Source: Stratiolaelaps scimitus (taxonomy: Eukaryota > Arthropoda > Arachnida > Mesostigmata > Laelapidae). From it: a stretch of 64,000 bases of DNA. The notes beneath the pieces were generated by a model. The model had not been told where the DNA came from. It searched no databases and was given only the letters and a program-made list of their open reading frames with translations. The translations under genes were made by a program, and so were the position numbers. This document shows positions 1-11,430 of the stretch, piece after piece. The number at the start of each line of letters is the position of its first letter. Position 1 is the stretch's first letter. Location: assembly GCA_019614645.1 (NCBI GenBank), contig JABWDB010000007.1, positions 10,057,501 through 10,121,500 of the forward strand, in the 5' to 3' direction.

Positions 1-420
1 AACAGTATCTCGGAGGCTCCAGGCTCTCGGGCCTGGTTCTCAAGAAGCGCCTCTATTATTACAGTCCTCTATCGCAGTGCGACTGGCTATATGCCTTATG
101 GAGGCACATGCCTGACACCCGTGCCCGCAAAGGGACAATATTGTATATATAAATCTATACACAAGTATTAATTACAGCAGACATGTGCATTACCGATACT
201 GTACAAAGCGCAGACGAGGTCTGTGGTCATCACTTTCATAGTTTAGTGGTGAGCACCATGTTTTCTTAGCTAATTCTTTTATTTCGTGGTCTACATGTTA
301 CAAAAAAGATAGTATTCTATGCAAATTAACCGACTAATCGTTCATGAGTTAAAAAAGGTTTTGCTTGTTAGTTAACTTCACTTAGGTCCATTCTAATTTT
401 CTTAAGATACGTTACTTTAA
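1..420. other. Feature-poor flank
   Basis: No gene, repeat copy or extended inverted repeat was recognised here. The only structure is a 6-bp hairpin (CCAGGC/GCCTGG) near position 20, which is within chance. Confidence 0.5.
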
Positions 421-603
421 GTGATATATCATTTGAGAGTTTTACAATACTGTACGACAGAAAGATGCCAGATGGGCGAGGAATCTTGTCTATGGTGGGG
501 TGCTGAAAACCGAACTGAGCTTCTGGCTTACGCAGATGATCTGGAGCTGATGGTAATGGCGAGAACGGAGTTGAGGTTTCAACTTATCCAGAGCTACGAA
601 TGA
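421..603 (+). mobile_element. Non-LTR retrotransposon reverse-transcriptase fragment
   Basis: A 60-codon open frame without an ATG (it begins with GTG) contains LLAYADDLELMVMARTEL, with the YADD box at 529-540. YADD is the catalytic metal-binding motif (RT block 5) of reverse transcriptases, and the run of hydrophobic residues before and after it, followed by a helical-looking segment (LRFQLIQSYE), is the layout seen in LINE polymerases. Both aspartates are kept. The frame closes at a TGA right after the helix, and neither the fingers region upstream nor the thumb downstream is readable in one frame, so this is a short dead remnant. Which LINE clade it belongs to cannot be decided from this length. 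A chance YADD is possible but unlikely, given the fitting context on both sides. Confidence 0.55.
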
Positions 604-2290
604 GTTAGTAACTATTATACCCGCTACCACCTTCACTCGGATCATTGAATGCACCGCAAGGTGCAAGTATTTGCCTTTGCAGACTATTGGTTTCCTCAGC
701 TTCAAACTCTACAGTGACGTTTTTGCACCCCGTAGAATCAACAAAGGCCCGTTGATAACAAAACTATATTTCTTCTAAATAGTTTCGTATCGTGCAGATG
801 GGCCGAATTGCGTTAACCAATACGTTATGAAAGTCCCCGAAATCTGTGGAAGCATGCGAAAAGCTGCTTCCTTTGTCAAGTAAAAAAAAACTACTACTAT
901 AGACCTAAAATTAATGACTACTTAGATATCAGTGGCCGATACCACCAATATAGCACAACGACAACGATGAAGCATTCTCAAATGTAAACTGTAATAACGA
1001 GGACATTACTACTCTGTCGTTAGGCTCTCCCTGCAGTCATCGCTGTAAACTGTAACAGCGAATACTTTTGGGCCTCCAGCCGAGACCCCTGTAGTGTACT
1101 ATTCCCATTTCGAATATAAGACAGTGGACAGCCAGCTGAATAGAGATCCCGATTTGTATTAGTTGGGCTAGCAGATTCCTTTCAGATGATGGATAAGAGA
1201 TACCCTCTCTTCCACAACAATTCTCACGTCTTGTGATTCAATTAGCCAATAACTGATGCAATTATTAGCCTCTTTTGTTGGTGGGCCGCGTCTATTCTTC
1301 TGGAAATCATGGCTTGGTGGGAGGGGTCTATATCAGAGAAGGTGATTGGCCAAATTCATTCAGCACGAACAAAGGTGTATCTGGATTCGATAGAGATCTC
1401 GAGTTCACAATTCTCTCCAAATCAGCCTCTTCAGGTTTCTCGGGAGGTCCTCAGACGTGTAGACATCCTCTTTCACATAGATAATGTCATCACATTCAGC
1501 AGATTCGCGAAATTGTCGTGGTAAGCGACCGCGTGAAGCTATGCGGATGTTGGGCTGATTAACGAGTGGTCACTTTCCTGGACCCTAAACATGAGACCAG
1601 TACAATAGCCGCGTCTTGTGTGCCGCGTAAGCTGTACCTTAAGTTGCAGTCAAATCAGGGTTTCGGAGAGGTCCTCGCCTTCCTCTAGTCCCTATGATTC
1701 AATCGACGGTATAGACACATGTATGCAGAACAATGTGATTCGGATCTTTTATGGAGATCTAAAAATCAAGTCACAAAGTGACATTGAGGTTAGGGCTGTA
1801 AGCTCCACCGTCATTCATTGTATGGAAATGGCTGTCTGGTACCACTGGTATTCTCTTAGACGCTTCTTAAGTCATCGCCAATTTTCTAGGGAGGTGAAGA
1901 AATTAAGACTAGTTAGAATAACCGTTATCAATCTCGTTACTTAGAATTTATCTCACCCATTGTAAAACGTATCTTCCACAAATATATTTTGCACATGGAA
2001 TGTTGATCCTCTTCAAGTGCTTGCCTTTTAGGTGTTCCACTGCCTGCGATATCGACCTAGGTCAACCTTCTCGAATCTGGCCATGACAGCGCTTTCCCAT
2101 AAACTAGACGAACTAAAACCGAGCAAAATGAACCCTCATAATCTGTAATAGAATGGTCATCATAACGGCATAGTGGCTATCTCTGCAATATGCAATTTCT
2201 TCAGTTTCGTCTCTTCCGGTAGTCATTTTCCTAGCGTCCGTACTCCACCTCTTTGGCGTCCACCGCTACACGTATACGCTGGAATAGATA
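604..2290. other. No gene recognised
   Basis: AT-leaning sequence with only short, unconvincing open frames. A partial duplication is visible at about 985-1,065, where TGTAAACTGTAA occurs twice about 60 bp apart. The second copy sits inside a 7-bp hairpin (TCGCTGT/ACAGCGA). Confidence 0.4.
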
Positions 2291-2507
2291 CGTGTGGGAC
2301 ATCTACCCTCTGCGTTTAGGCGTCGTTATGCCAACGTTGTTGGTGTTGCCGCTTTGCTGTCAAGCTGCCGTTCGCCATTCCAGAAGTCCATTGGGGTGAT
2401 TTATGGCGCTTATCTCGACCCGCAGGCAATGAGCAGGAGCCACGACAAGAGGACCAACAGTAACCTGGACAAGGAAATTTTCATAGCCACCCACTCGAAG
2501 CAGCATA

Positions 2508-2527
2508 TCTCTCTCTCTCTCTCTTTC
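2508..2527. repeat. (CT)n microsatellite
   Basis: Uninterrupted CT dinucleotides, which read as (GA)n on the other strand. This is the first of many GA/CT tracts in the window. Confidence 0.9.
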
Positions 2528-2559
2528 TTGCAATCCGATTTCATGGAAAAGGTATGACC

Positions 2560-3545
2560 AACGGAGTATACACAGAACGGCCGTTGCCGTGCATTGTAGT
2601 GAAGCAGAGTTTCTAGTAACCGCTGACGCGTGCTTTGCCTACCTGCATGAAATATCTACTTTAGCATGGGTAGATATAGTAGTTCTAGTTTCTGCTAGCG
2701 GATGAGAACGTAAGCTATAGTGATATTCGTTGAAGCGTACTTCTGAGATCATTATGATATTCGAGGGGCCGATGCCAACAGGGTGTCCTAGAAAGTATGA
2801 CGTTATATAGTAACTAGGTATGCAGACATCCATAAAAAAACCCGTGGAATAAATGAATGCAGTATTGTGAATAAGCATGCTTGTGTAAAGCAGTAATTTT
2901 CAGGGTGAGTTCTAAAGTGTGTTTTTTTCGGTTCGTTTAGAGCAGTTGTTATCATCAATATCAATATTATTATTTGTATTCGTATGATTCTGTATATTTC
3001 ATGCAATTTGTTGAGACCATTTTCCAGCATTCTAGACACGTTAGCCAGACGTCACACTTCGTCAAGTGCCTAACGCCATATTGTTATGCGACATTATAAA
3101 CATTGCTTATTTTCCTGTTGCCATCCGTTAGAATGATCTAAGCCAGCCTCGGTTCGTTTCCCTTGAGGATGCGGGCGAACAGATCTTCATTTTCGCTAGT
3201 CGGCCCGGTTCCACTGCTTATGTTGTTATTGTTGCGACACAGCAGACCTCAACGATGTTGTCAGGCTCGATCGAGACTCTCCACAAGTACGACACGAGAT
3301 CCAATTATGCATGGAGGTGGCCAGCCACTGCAAACAAGATAGGCGGCAGAGCAGGTAGGATTAGATGATATATTATATTGATCAGCTCAGGAAAAGAAGA
3401 ACATACATTGGCAGGCAGATGATGATATGATGGCGAGGGAGGCCACACCAAGTACGTGAGTAGATCACCACGGCACGAAAGGAGTGTTATCATCTAACTA
3501 GGAGAATGTTGAGTAGTGACGGTGAAGTTGTTGGCCTCAGGTTGG
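2560..3545. other. No gene recognised
   Basis: Mixed-composition sequence whose open frames are all under 80 codons and show no motif. The segment ends just before the near-perfect palindrome at 3,550. Confidence 0.4.
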
Positions 3546-3549
3546 AGAG

Positions 3550-3582
3550 TCGAGATGTATTTGTCAACAAATACATCATCGA
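3550..3582. repeat. 33-nt near-perfect palindrome
   Basis: Arms GATGTATTTGT (3,554-3,564) and ACAAATACATC (3,567-3,577) are perfectly complementary over 11 bp around a 2-nt centre. A further TCGA/TCGA pair (3,550-3,553 and 3,579-3,582) extends the arms past a one-base bulge. It could be a cruciform-prone site or a dyad for a dimeric DNA-binding protein. No gene next to it suggests a role. Confidence 0.75.
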
Positions 3583-4160
3583 TATTTACAGAGGCAGTTT
3601 TCGAATGGCTAACACATATTATATATTGCTACTCCATCATTTGTACCTACAATGAATGAACATATTGTACAGTTCATTCTGTTACTGTCTACTGTTCCTT
3701 AAGCCTGTATGCGTTGCAGGGATATTTCCTACTTTTCTCTGTGTTAAATGCTTCAAAACGCACGATCCAGCACAGCCAGTGTAACCGGATTATATCGTCA
3801 TCGTTGACCACTAGCCTTAAGCTTACGCGTATGCCACTAGGGACATGCACGCACTGTCGAAATGTGGCAATCCTCACATTCTCTACTCTCGACTTCCGTG
3901 CTGGGCATCACTTTCAGCATGTGCTCTAGTGGATTTATCATATATATAGATATATTTAAACAGACAGAGTTTCAGCCTGTAATCTTCGTCAAACGCACGT
4001 CCTGCACTTTGTGTCACATACCCCGCTACTCTTCTTTATCGTTTCCAACTTCACTCACTCGCACGGCATCCCTGATTCTCTTCTTTGCTGAGGCTATTTT
4101 ATTCAAGTCGAATAGGCTAGGTCGAATACTCACACTGTTCCTCTCAACAGCTGTAACGTA
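3583..4160. other. No gene recognised
   Basis: Several overlapping short frames on both strands, none with protein-like features. A 13-base resemblance near 3,990 (TCAAACGCACG) to the repeat at 26.1/43.9 kb is too short to call a copy. Confidence 0.35.
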
Positions 4161-4567
4161 GACGGTACACGTGTCCAAAACCTGTTCGCCATCCACCAGC
4201 TCGCTCGTCGTCCTGGTGGCGTTCGGCCTTGAGCGAGCCAGCTCCCCTCTCGCCGATTTTGTCAGAGAAAAAGCCTACACTTGTTCCGGCTGTGCTTTGC
4301 CAGCGTGCTACGTTAGGACCGACGAACGACTAGTCAGGGAGCCCTTAGGCCACCCGTACCTGTCCGTAGCCTTGGCACCGTGCGCGTCTGTACCACTATA
4401 CATCGTTGGTGGATCTGTTGGTAGACTTTCGGACGAGAAAGAGGAAAAGTGGGTGCACTTTGCGGCTTGCGTGCCCTATACTATGATTATGTCCTGCGTC
4501 AGTATGGATGTGTTTGTAGCCAGTATGTGTGCGTATGGGGAGGAGATGTACTTGCCTACGGTGCGTG

Positions 4568-4613
<46 letters not shown>

Positions 4614-5240
4614 TGTGTCTCTGTGTGTGCGTGTGTAAGTGTGAACTGATGTGAGCACATGTACATATGTAGCCACAGTGCACAAAACGGAGCCAAGCAG
4701 GCAGGACTACATAGGGCGGCCTGCGCAGAGAAAACGACGGTTCCCCGACAAACCCTTCATTCGTAGGCCCGCACGCAAACGAGGACGGCAAACAAATGAG
4801 ACATGGAACAGACCTGCGGTGGAAGGAACAAAGATGAGCCCGCTGGTCGTAGCCGTGCCAGCAGTGTTGGTGGTGGAAAGGATGGAGAATAAAAAAAACT
4901 ACCGGTCTTCTTCTTGGCGATCGCTTGCCGTTGGTTTGCCGAGCCTCCCCGTCCACCTTCGCTAGCCAACCAGCCGCCCGGTGGACCGATCTAACGGCCT
5001 GTGGGCACGCGAAGCCTTGTCCTGCGGCGGTTTATCTTCCGATTGTATCTTGCCCTTGTCAAGTCAACAGTCGAGCAGGACAGAGAGCGCCGCGCTACGG
5101 CCGGTGCATAGCCCGATGATATTGTACAACGCGTAGGAGCAGTGGTGCAGCTAGTGGCAGTGGTAGGTAGTAGGTCATCGTTGTAGGCGACCTCTGGCCA
5201 TGTTTGTGCCAGACGGGTTCGGCTCGTGGTTCGGCTCGTG
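4160..5240. other. GC-richer island with embedded (TA)n tract
   Basis: This block is markedly GC-richer than its flanks and carries many CG dinucleotides. Long open frames exist on both strands at once (155 codons plus, 186 codons minus), which is what low-stop GC-rich DNA gives by chance. Neither has a recognisable domain and both run through the (TA)n microsatellite, reading it as alternating Tyr-Ile. It may contain regulatory DNA or an untranslated exon. Confidence 0.4.
4572..4610. repeat. (TA)n microsatellite followed by GT-rich stretch
   Basis: About 39 bp of uninterrupted TA, flanked on both sides by TGTGTGT/GTGCGTG-type sequence. Confidence 0.95.
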
Positions 5241-7450
5241 GTTCGGCTAGGTTGATACATACAGGTAGCGTGGAAAAGGACAGATATTAACTACGTCGAC
5301 GCGGATGGGCATGTATGTAGGCTCATATGAGTGCAGGCATTCGTACATGGAATAATAACGACGAGAATTTGAATTCAGGATGTTATTATTTAAGGGTATC
5401 GAGTAAACTGTTAGTGGGGAGAGCGCTTCCTTAATCAAAAGTAATTCATCTTGGGATCCAGGGGCAGGTCCAGGCTTAAGAAATTTACAAGTATCATAGT
5501 TGTATTCTTCCGATTCGTCATTACGTTCGTAATGGTGCATTCTGGCTGTTGTCTCTCGTAATAATGAACTCGGTCGATTTAAGTTTCAAATTATATCATC
5601 CTCACTAAGTCCTTCATCAGGGCAGAGTCTCTCTGCCCTGAATTGGCCATTTTATTTTGTCAATACGACAGTTTGTTGACCAGTTCTCGTAGCTGTATTT
5701 TGTTCCTACTTAGTCCCAGCGAGAGATGATTTGATGAAGAACGAGAAAAAGGTGTTTTCACAAAAATCGGAGGGCAACAATGGAGATCCAATTTTCAAGG
5801 AATTTGTTAATATTCAGTTTGTGGCAATACTTTTAAAACCGGCACTCCGAGGAATATCAATGTACCCCACGGATCAATATACCCCCCCCATTTGTGTCCA
5901 TGACTACAACATTTATTAACATTCGTTAATTAAATTTATTAACGCTTTTTTCTTGTGTATAATAAATAAAACGCGTTTTTTTCCTTGCGCCTTCCCCTAT
6001 CAGGTATTTGTTGATAGCTGCTCGTATGGCGACATTACTACAGGAACAGTCGTGAGAAAAATCCACTTGAGCACATGTGAGGCGACGCCAGGATGTAAAT
6101 CTACGGCATGGCACCTTTCCCACTACATGTCCATTTGTCCAAGCTGTGTCCCTGGGCACTGGCGACGTCACCGTCTCAATCATTCCGGATCTAGATATCT
6201 AACCATTGCCCGAGTCTCCATGTTGTGTCTGCGCCTCATAATGTCTCCTACCGTCATCATTGGCTCCTCATCGTAGGGTTTCCGTGTGAGAAAGGAATCG
6301 GCCAAACCATTCGGTGGAACCTCCACCACCATCCTCCCTCTCCCCTATTAGAGATCCCTGATCCCCACCGTGACACACTGGTAAGGGTTAGTCATGCGAC
6401 TCGGGCTCCGCTGCTCCCTCGTCAAGTGTGTCCTTGACGGTCAGAAAAGGTCAACGACGCTTGGCTGGTATGAGGACGATGATGGTAAGAAAAGGGCAAG
6501 GAGGAAGGCACGGGAAGCCGAGAGAGACAGAGAGAGCGCAGCGAGAACGGTTCGGCCGGACAGGCGTACGGTCGATTGGTCGGATGGACGGAGAGCCCAA
6601 CGTGCAACAAGAAAGATCTGATCCGATGTGCTTTTGATTAGCGGAACGAAAAGAGGTCGATATCGTCATCATCATCCTAGCCCATCCTATCCTATCCTTG
6701 ACTTCGTTCGAGTTTCGACGAGAAAAGAGAAAGTATGGAAGAATGGGCTGGGTGACTCAGGGCGGGGCAACAGCTTCAGAGATTCCGGAAGAGGACCCAC
6801 TTCTCCTTGCCGTGTTCTGCGTGCCAAGGCCTGTCTATGGGCCGATCGTTGCGAACGGATAACTGAACGCTTAACTGGAAACAAAACGCTGGGCGCCGCT
6901 GTGGAAGTACAGGTAGTTACTCGTTCGGGAGTACCGAGTTCGTCTAGATCGGGGATATATCCAATTTGGAGGCACGTTGCTTGTTTGGATGCTTGAAAGG
7001 AATATGGCCTATATATTGATAATTGGATTGTTGAAATTGTATGCACTATACCGAGGCATCATATGTTTACTCGTATGGGTATGTTCGATTTCCATTGCAC
7101 GAGCTGTAGTCAAACGAGCACATTCATCCTTCTACAGTACGGCCACACAATAGTCAGGCGGTGCGAGTTGAAATTCGCATGTCGGAAACGAAAGGGGAGC
7201 CAGCACAAATACATCCAAAGGCTTCCGGACTTCTCCTCGAATGTGTGGACTGCCAGACCAGAAGGCTAGCATGCACCGCTGGGCCTTTACGATGAAGTAA
7301 CGAATATTGAAGAAGCAAAAGATCGAGTGATCAGTGCGTAATGTCTTACAGCATCTGCAGGAATTGACTCGCATGCTGCCGACTCAATTGGCTGCTACGA
7401 AACGTCCAGTAAATACACATATAAATATATATATTTATATATATATGGAA
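5241..7450. other. No gene recognised
   Basis: Mostly unique sequence with short open frames. A moderately GC-rich stretch at about 6,060-6,960 again has overlapping frames on both strands, which argues against coding. A short (TA)n-rich patch lies at about 7,420-7,446. Confidence 0.35.
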
Positions 7451-7451
7451 G

Positions 7452-7490
7452 GGACCTGAAAAGATTGAGCTGAAGTATCTATTCAGGTCC
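7452..7490. repeat. 14-bp stem hairpin
   Basis: Arms 7,452-7,465 (GGACCTGAAAAGAT) and 7,477-7,490 (ATCTATTCAGGTCC) are complementary at 13 of 14 positions around an 11-nt loop. It lies next to a TA-rich patch. Confidence 0.65.
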
Positions 7491-7889
7491 TGTCTATATG
7501 CGCACTTGGCTTTTACGACATGATCCATGCGACGTTAGGATAGGTGGCGAATATCTGCAATGCTCCTTCATAAAGAAAACGTCATAATGGACGTTTAACA
7601 TGAGTATAATCTGTACTTTAAAGTTATATAGGCTAGTGGAAGAAGCCATGTTTTGTGTCCTGTTTTCTATATTGTTGGCGCCGACATGCTGTATATAGGT
7701 TATGTCGTGGTCTGATGAATCATTCATCATTTACACCGTAAGTGTCATCGTGATCGCCGTGCGTCTGCGTATGTTAACCGACTTAAAGTCATCGCAGAAT
7801 GTGTACCAAAACCCAGAATTACTGACCCTAATCTTTAAAAGATCTCGCTTTGTCTAGCTTGCCCACTGATCAACATTTACAAACCATTC
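7491..7889. other. No gene recognised
   Basis: This stretch contains a 17-bp palindrome at 7,713-7,729 (TGATGAAT, C, ATTCATCA) and nothing else notable. Confidence 0.35.
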
Positions 7890-7892
7890 GAA

Positions 7893-8600
7893 CTGGTCGT
7901 GTCTGCAGTACCAAAGCCAGGAGAGAAGAAAAAGGAGATTTGACAAACCATGGACATAGCGTCAATTCGCGTATAGCTATGGACGATGTATGATACACTG
8001 GCTCCTGGTTATCCTTAATGATATAACGTTGTTGACGAATTCCGACGTAGCCGGCAGAAAGGTTACTCAATGGGTTTCGAAGTCCCTGAGAGCATCAAAG
8101 TAGGTAACACCTTCTCAAGGCAAGAACGAATGTCCACAGGACGCCTACATGGTACTGCTCAGGGAAACCTGTTATCCATGCTGCTCATAGACGAGGTGAC
8201 ACGCATCATTTCAAGCCTTGTGAAAGCGTTGATCTGCGCAGATGCTGTCAAGCTGTACATATACATTGCTACAGAGCAAAGTCCTAAGGTGATCCAAGAA
8301 ACATGGTGTACATTTTCTGAATGAATTGTTAAAATGGGTATACGTCACATGCACGTATCGTAATGTGTCTGGACATCAATATGCCCACCTGGAATTATAA
8401 CCCTGAATGACAGCAGCAAAATAAGCCAGATACAGTCAAATGTTTAGGGGTGCGTGAAATCCTGGGCAAAGGTCACTCGAAATGTTATCTCTAAGGACCG
8501 CGGATGTAGGTAGCAGAGATCTCAGAAGAAGAATCAAAATGAGGATGCGTTTGATACATCTGTTTGATCCAGCTGGGAGTAATAGGATAATTAGGTTTGT
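7893..8600 (+). mobile_element. Decayed LINE reverse-transcriptase domain, frameshifted
   Basis: Several reverse-transcriptase blocks appear in the right order but in different frames. At 7,893-7,940 the translation reads LVVSAVPKPGEKKKEI, like the PKPG segment at the start of LINE RT domains, ending in a TGA. From about 8,070 an 84-codon frame reads STGRLHGTAQGNLLSMLL (the QG..LS.LL block), then CADAVKLY at 8,235-8,258, where YADD is expected. The second catalytic aspartate is therefore replaced by alanine and the tyrosine by cysteine. After a stop, segments at about 8,330-8,360 and 8,430-8,460 (DTVKCLGVRE) resemble the thumb and the '(Y)LGV' block. The order and spacing fit a Jockey/CR1-like element. 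Stops, frameshifts and the lost catalytic residue show that the copy is dead. Confidence 0.72.
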
Positions 8601-9030
8601 AGTACTGGAGTACTCGAAATCCGCGGCAAACCTTCATCGTGTCATAATTTTTTACCCATAGCGCATTTTACCGGTACTGTGCAGTCACGTGTCATGTGTA
8701 ATATTGTAATATGTTTTATATTACAATACAGGAATTCTCAACCCTTAATATGCGAGCAAACTTCTTGAACAAACATCTTATTAATAATTGCCGGCTGTAC
8801 ACCATCAGAGCTGTTCATTCAACACCCATTTGCCAAGCTCGCGCACAACGCAATCGTGGGTAAGGTTGATAAATGCTCCTCCTTGATGGTGGCTCCTTCC
8901 ACGCTGCAGTGTCTGAGTGAACTCAATCCAACAATAAGCACTCTCGTAACACATATTCTATAGGATTGGCGATATTGTACGTCAACAACCAGCTGCTGCT
9001 GCTGGTGCTGCCGCCGCTTCTGCATCATTT
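8601..9030. other. No gene; one AT-rich hairpin
   Basis: At 8,702-8,728 a perfect 11-bp inverted repeat (TATTGTAATAT, loop GTTTT, ATATTACAATA) is present. No coding signal is visible. Confidence 0.5.
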
Positions 9031-9720
9031 GCTGTTTGTGTTGACGTCATCGCCGGCCGCCAAAAGGCTCCTAGCATTCTGTCCCTCCTTGGCCTGGGAT
9101 CGCTGGCCTGAGCTTTGCCAACTCCATTGGCTTTCGTCCTACGTTCTTCCCATTGCTACCCGTTAGAGATCTGTTTTGACTTGACTGACGCAGTGAGTAG
9201 GCCACCAGCCCCCAGATGTCCTCTTAGTCGTTGTGAACTCGGGGTTTCGGGACCGCGGCCGTCGAAGCAGTGGCCGGCGGTGGTGGTCGCCATGATGGTC
9301 GTGGTGGTGGTGTCGGCAGCGGTCGCTAAAGCCACGGGGTTGAGGGAGGCAGAGGGTCGCTCCTGTCGCAGAAATGTCCCTTGCCTTGACAGGACGTTGG
9401 TGCCGGTGTTAGCAATGGCTTCCTTTCCTGCTATGGCCAAAAGTCGACTTGACTTCCGGGGTGGTTCCCTGTCAAGCCTGGCCACACGATGCGGTGGCCT
9501 TCGGCGGGGTCCTATTGTCGCCCGGCGGCGATGGCGGCGATGGCGGCGAAGCCGGTAGAAGGCACGGAGAGTGCAAGAAGGAAGATGTCCAGCTCATTTT
9601 GCCCCTAACGAGCGGTCAGGCCACGACGTCTGGGCAAGTCAACAATAAGAGAAGCATCCCCCCTGCTTGCTGTCCGCATGGCGGGGCAGCCAAAACGTGG
9701 CGATGCAACAACGAATGATG
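9030..9720. other. GC-rich island with GGT/GGC triplets
   Basis: Many CG dinucleotides and short GTG/GCG triplet runs (for example at 9,275-9,315 and 9,525-9,550). Open frames of 89-147 codons overlap on both strands with no domain, so I read it as noncoding GC-rich DNA, possibly regulatory. Confidence 0.4.
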
Positions 9721-10640
9721 CCTTGCGCTGACCAGATGATAAATGGAACATGTCCTTGCCGCAGTGTGTATAATATCATGCTACCATACATTATATAGGG
9801 GATGGACGCCGGGAGGGGCTTCGCTGCGGTAGTTACCATTGCGTAAGTTACTGCGGAGGTTTTTCTCACGACAGACCGATATATACCACAGCTGATGTTC
9901 GTCGCATTACTGTGGAGCTACTCAATGGAGCTTACAAATGCGTGGTATTACAATGACGTGCAAACCTTTGAAATGCTAATCTGAGGTGCACCTTTCCACC
10001 AGCTCATCAGCTCCATGTGTACTTGCTATATGCTTTGCGACTTCGTAACAGATGTATCCGCGATCTGTGAACGTCCCTCAAGGGGATGTGTAGCAAAACC
10101 TATTAATATTATAGTGTTATTGTTATTATTATTTGAAGAGCACATTATGTTTATGCACAGAAGGCGACGATGGTGCGGATATTTTGGAAATTGCGGCCAA
10201 CAGATCAGATACAAGGACATGTTCCTCTCTAGACAGGATGGTCGTTAGTATACTCGGTCAAGTCGCGTGTACAATGTCTGTATCATTCCAGCCCATTCGT
10301 TGGACTGGCATACTTCACTACGCTTTGCGCATGGTTGAATTGTGGAGTCCCTTCTCTTTCCTCTTAGCAAATCCATGGTTTAGAATGTCAACTCAAATCA
10401 AATAGTATGTGAAACTATTCGACCTTGTACCTGCAGATTTGTCAATGCAGTTATTAGTCAATTACTATGATTATTATTATAAAGTTCTACACGGTAAAAT
10501 TTCCATTCCCATCCCTAGGTTCCTCAGAGCACATGACGCTCCTCATTCTAATTATAATGATAAATAACAAAAATCTGTATATATATATATATATATATAT
10601 ACGTATATATTCTCCAATAAGTTAATTCTATATACCTTCT
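9721..10640. other. AT-leaning spacer with (TA)n tract
   Basis: No gene recognised. A (TA)n microsatellite interrupted by CG lies at about 10,578-10,610, and TTATTATTATT-type runs occur at about 10,118-10,135. Confidence 0.5.
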
Positions 10641-11430
10641 CGTATCTTGTATCCTGCCGTTTCATGGACGAACGACGGTGTCCTATGTGGGGGGGAGGGG
10701 GGAGCTAATAGCACGGTCCACTGGGCTGAAGAGCTCATACACTCGTTAACATTCGGCGTCGACCGCGACAGCGGCAGCAGAAAGCCCTCGGATGGGACTC
10801 AGTCTCTCGCTTTGCGGTCTCTCACTAACAGCTCACCTCGTTAATTGAATTACGGGCTCCAACAAGCGAGGTAGGGGGGGCACCCGGTAGTGCGTTGTGG
10901 GTGGAGACTTCTGCGGGCTGGCGGCCGTGTCATGGGACTCAACCACCCTGCTCTGCCGGCTTGTGCTACCACCTCTCCTGCTGTTACGGGCTCTGTTTCC
11001 CAGACTGGAGAGATCGAGAGACATAGGCAAGAGGTTTTGCTGCACCTATGACTCTGGGCGGCCGGCGTCGTCGACCAGCCGCCAGTTTGCGGTGAGGATC
11101 CTTAAACAGCCCGTGCCCAGCCTCGTCAATGTTACATTCACGTTCGACTGGCTCACTTGCAGGCCAAGTGTGGCTCGGGTCGTCACGGGGACGAGGCGAA
11201 CCGAGGGCGAACGGTCGTCGGGGGGTGCTAAGCAGAGTGGTGCTCATTTGAATGCGCATGCGGTGTGCGGAGCGTTGATACTCGGTCGGCAGACAGACCA
11301 ACCAACCACCTACCTCCCTTGCGTCGTCTCTGGAAAGGACGAATGGCCATCCCCCTGCTGCAGCTCCGGACGACGATCAGTGCCGGCGAACCGCTACGGC
11401 TGCCACGTACACACTGCATGTTCTTGAACC
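10640..11430. other. GC-rich island
   Basis: GC-rich sequence with a G-rich run at about 10,689-10,702. The 176-codon plus-strand frame (10,897-11,427) is overlapped by a 105-codon minus-strand frame and contains no recognisable domain or signal sequence. No splice-bounded exon could be identified. Confidence 0.35.

Noticed and set aside
4396..4956. 186-codon minus-strand open frame
   Set aside because: It runs through the (TA)n microsatellite as Tyr-Ile repeats and is overlapped by a long plus-strand frame.
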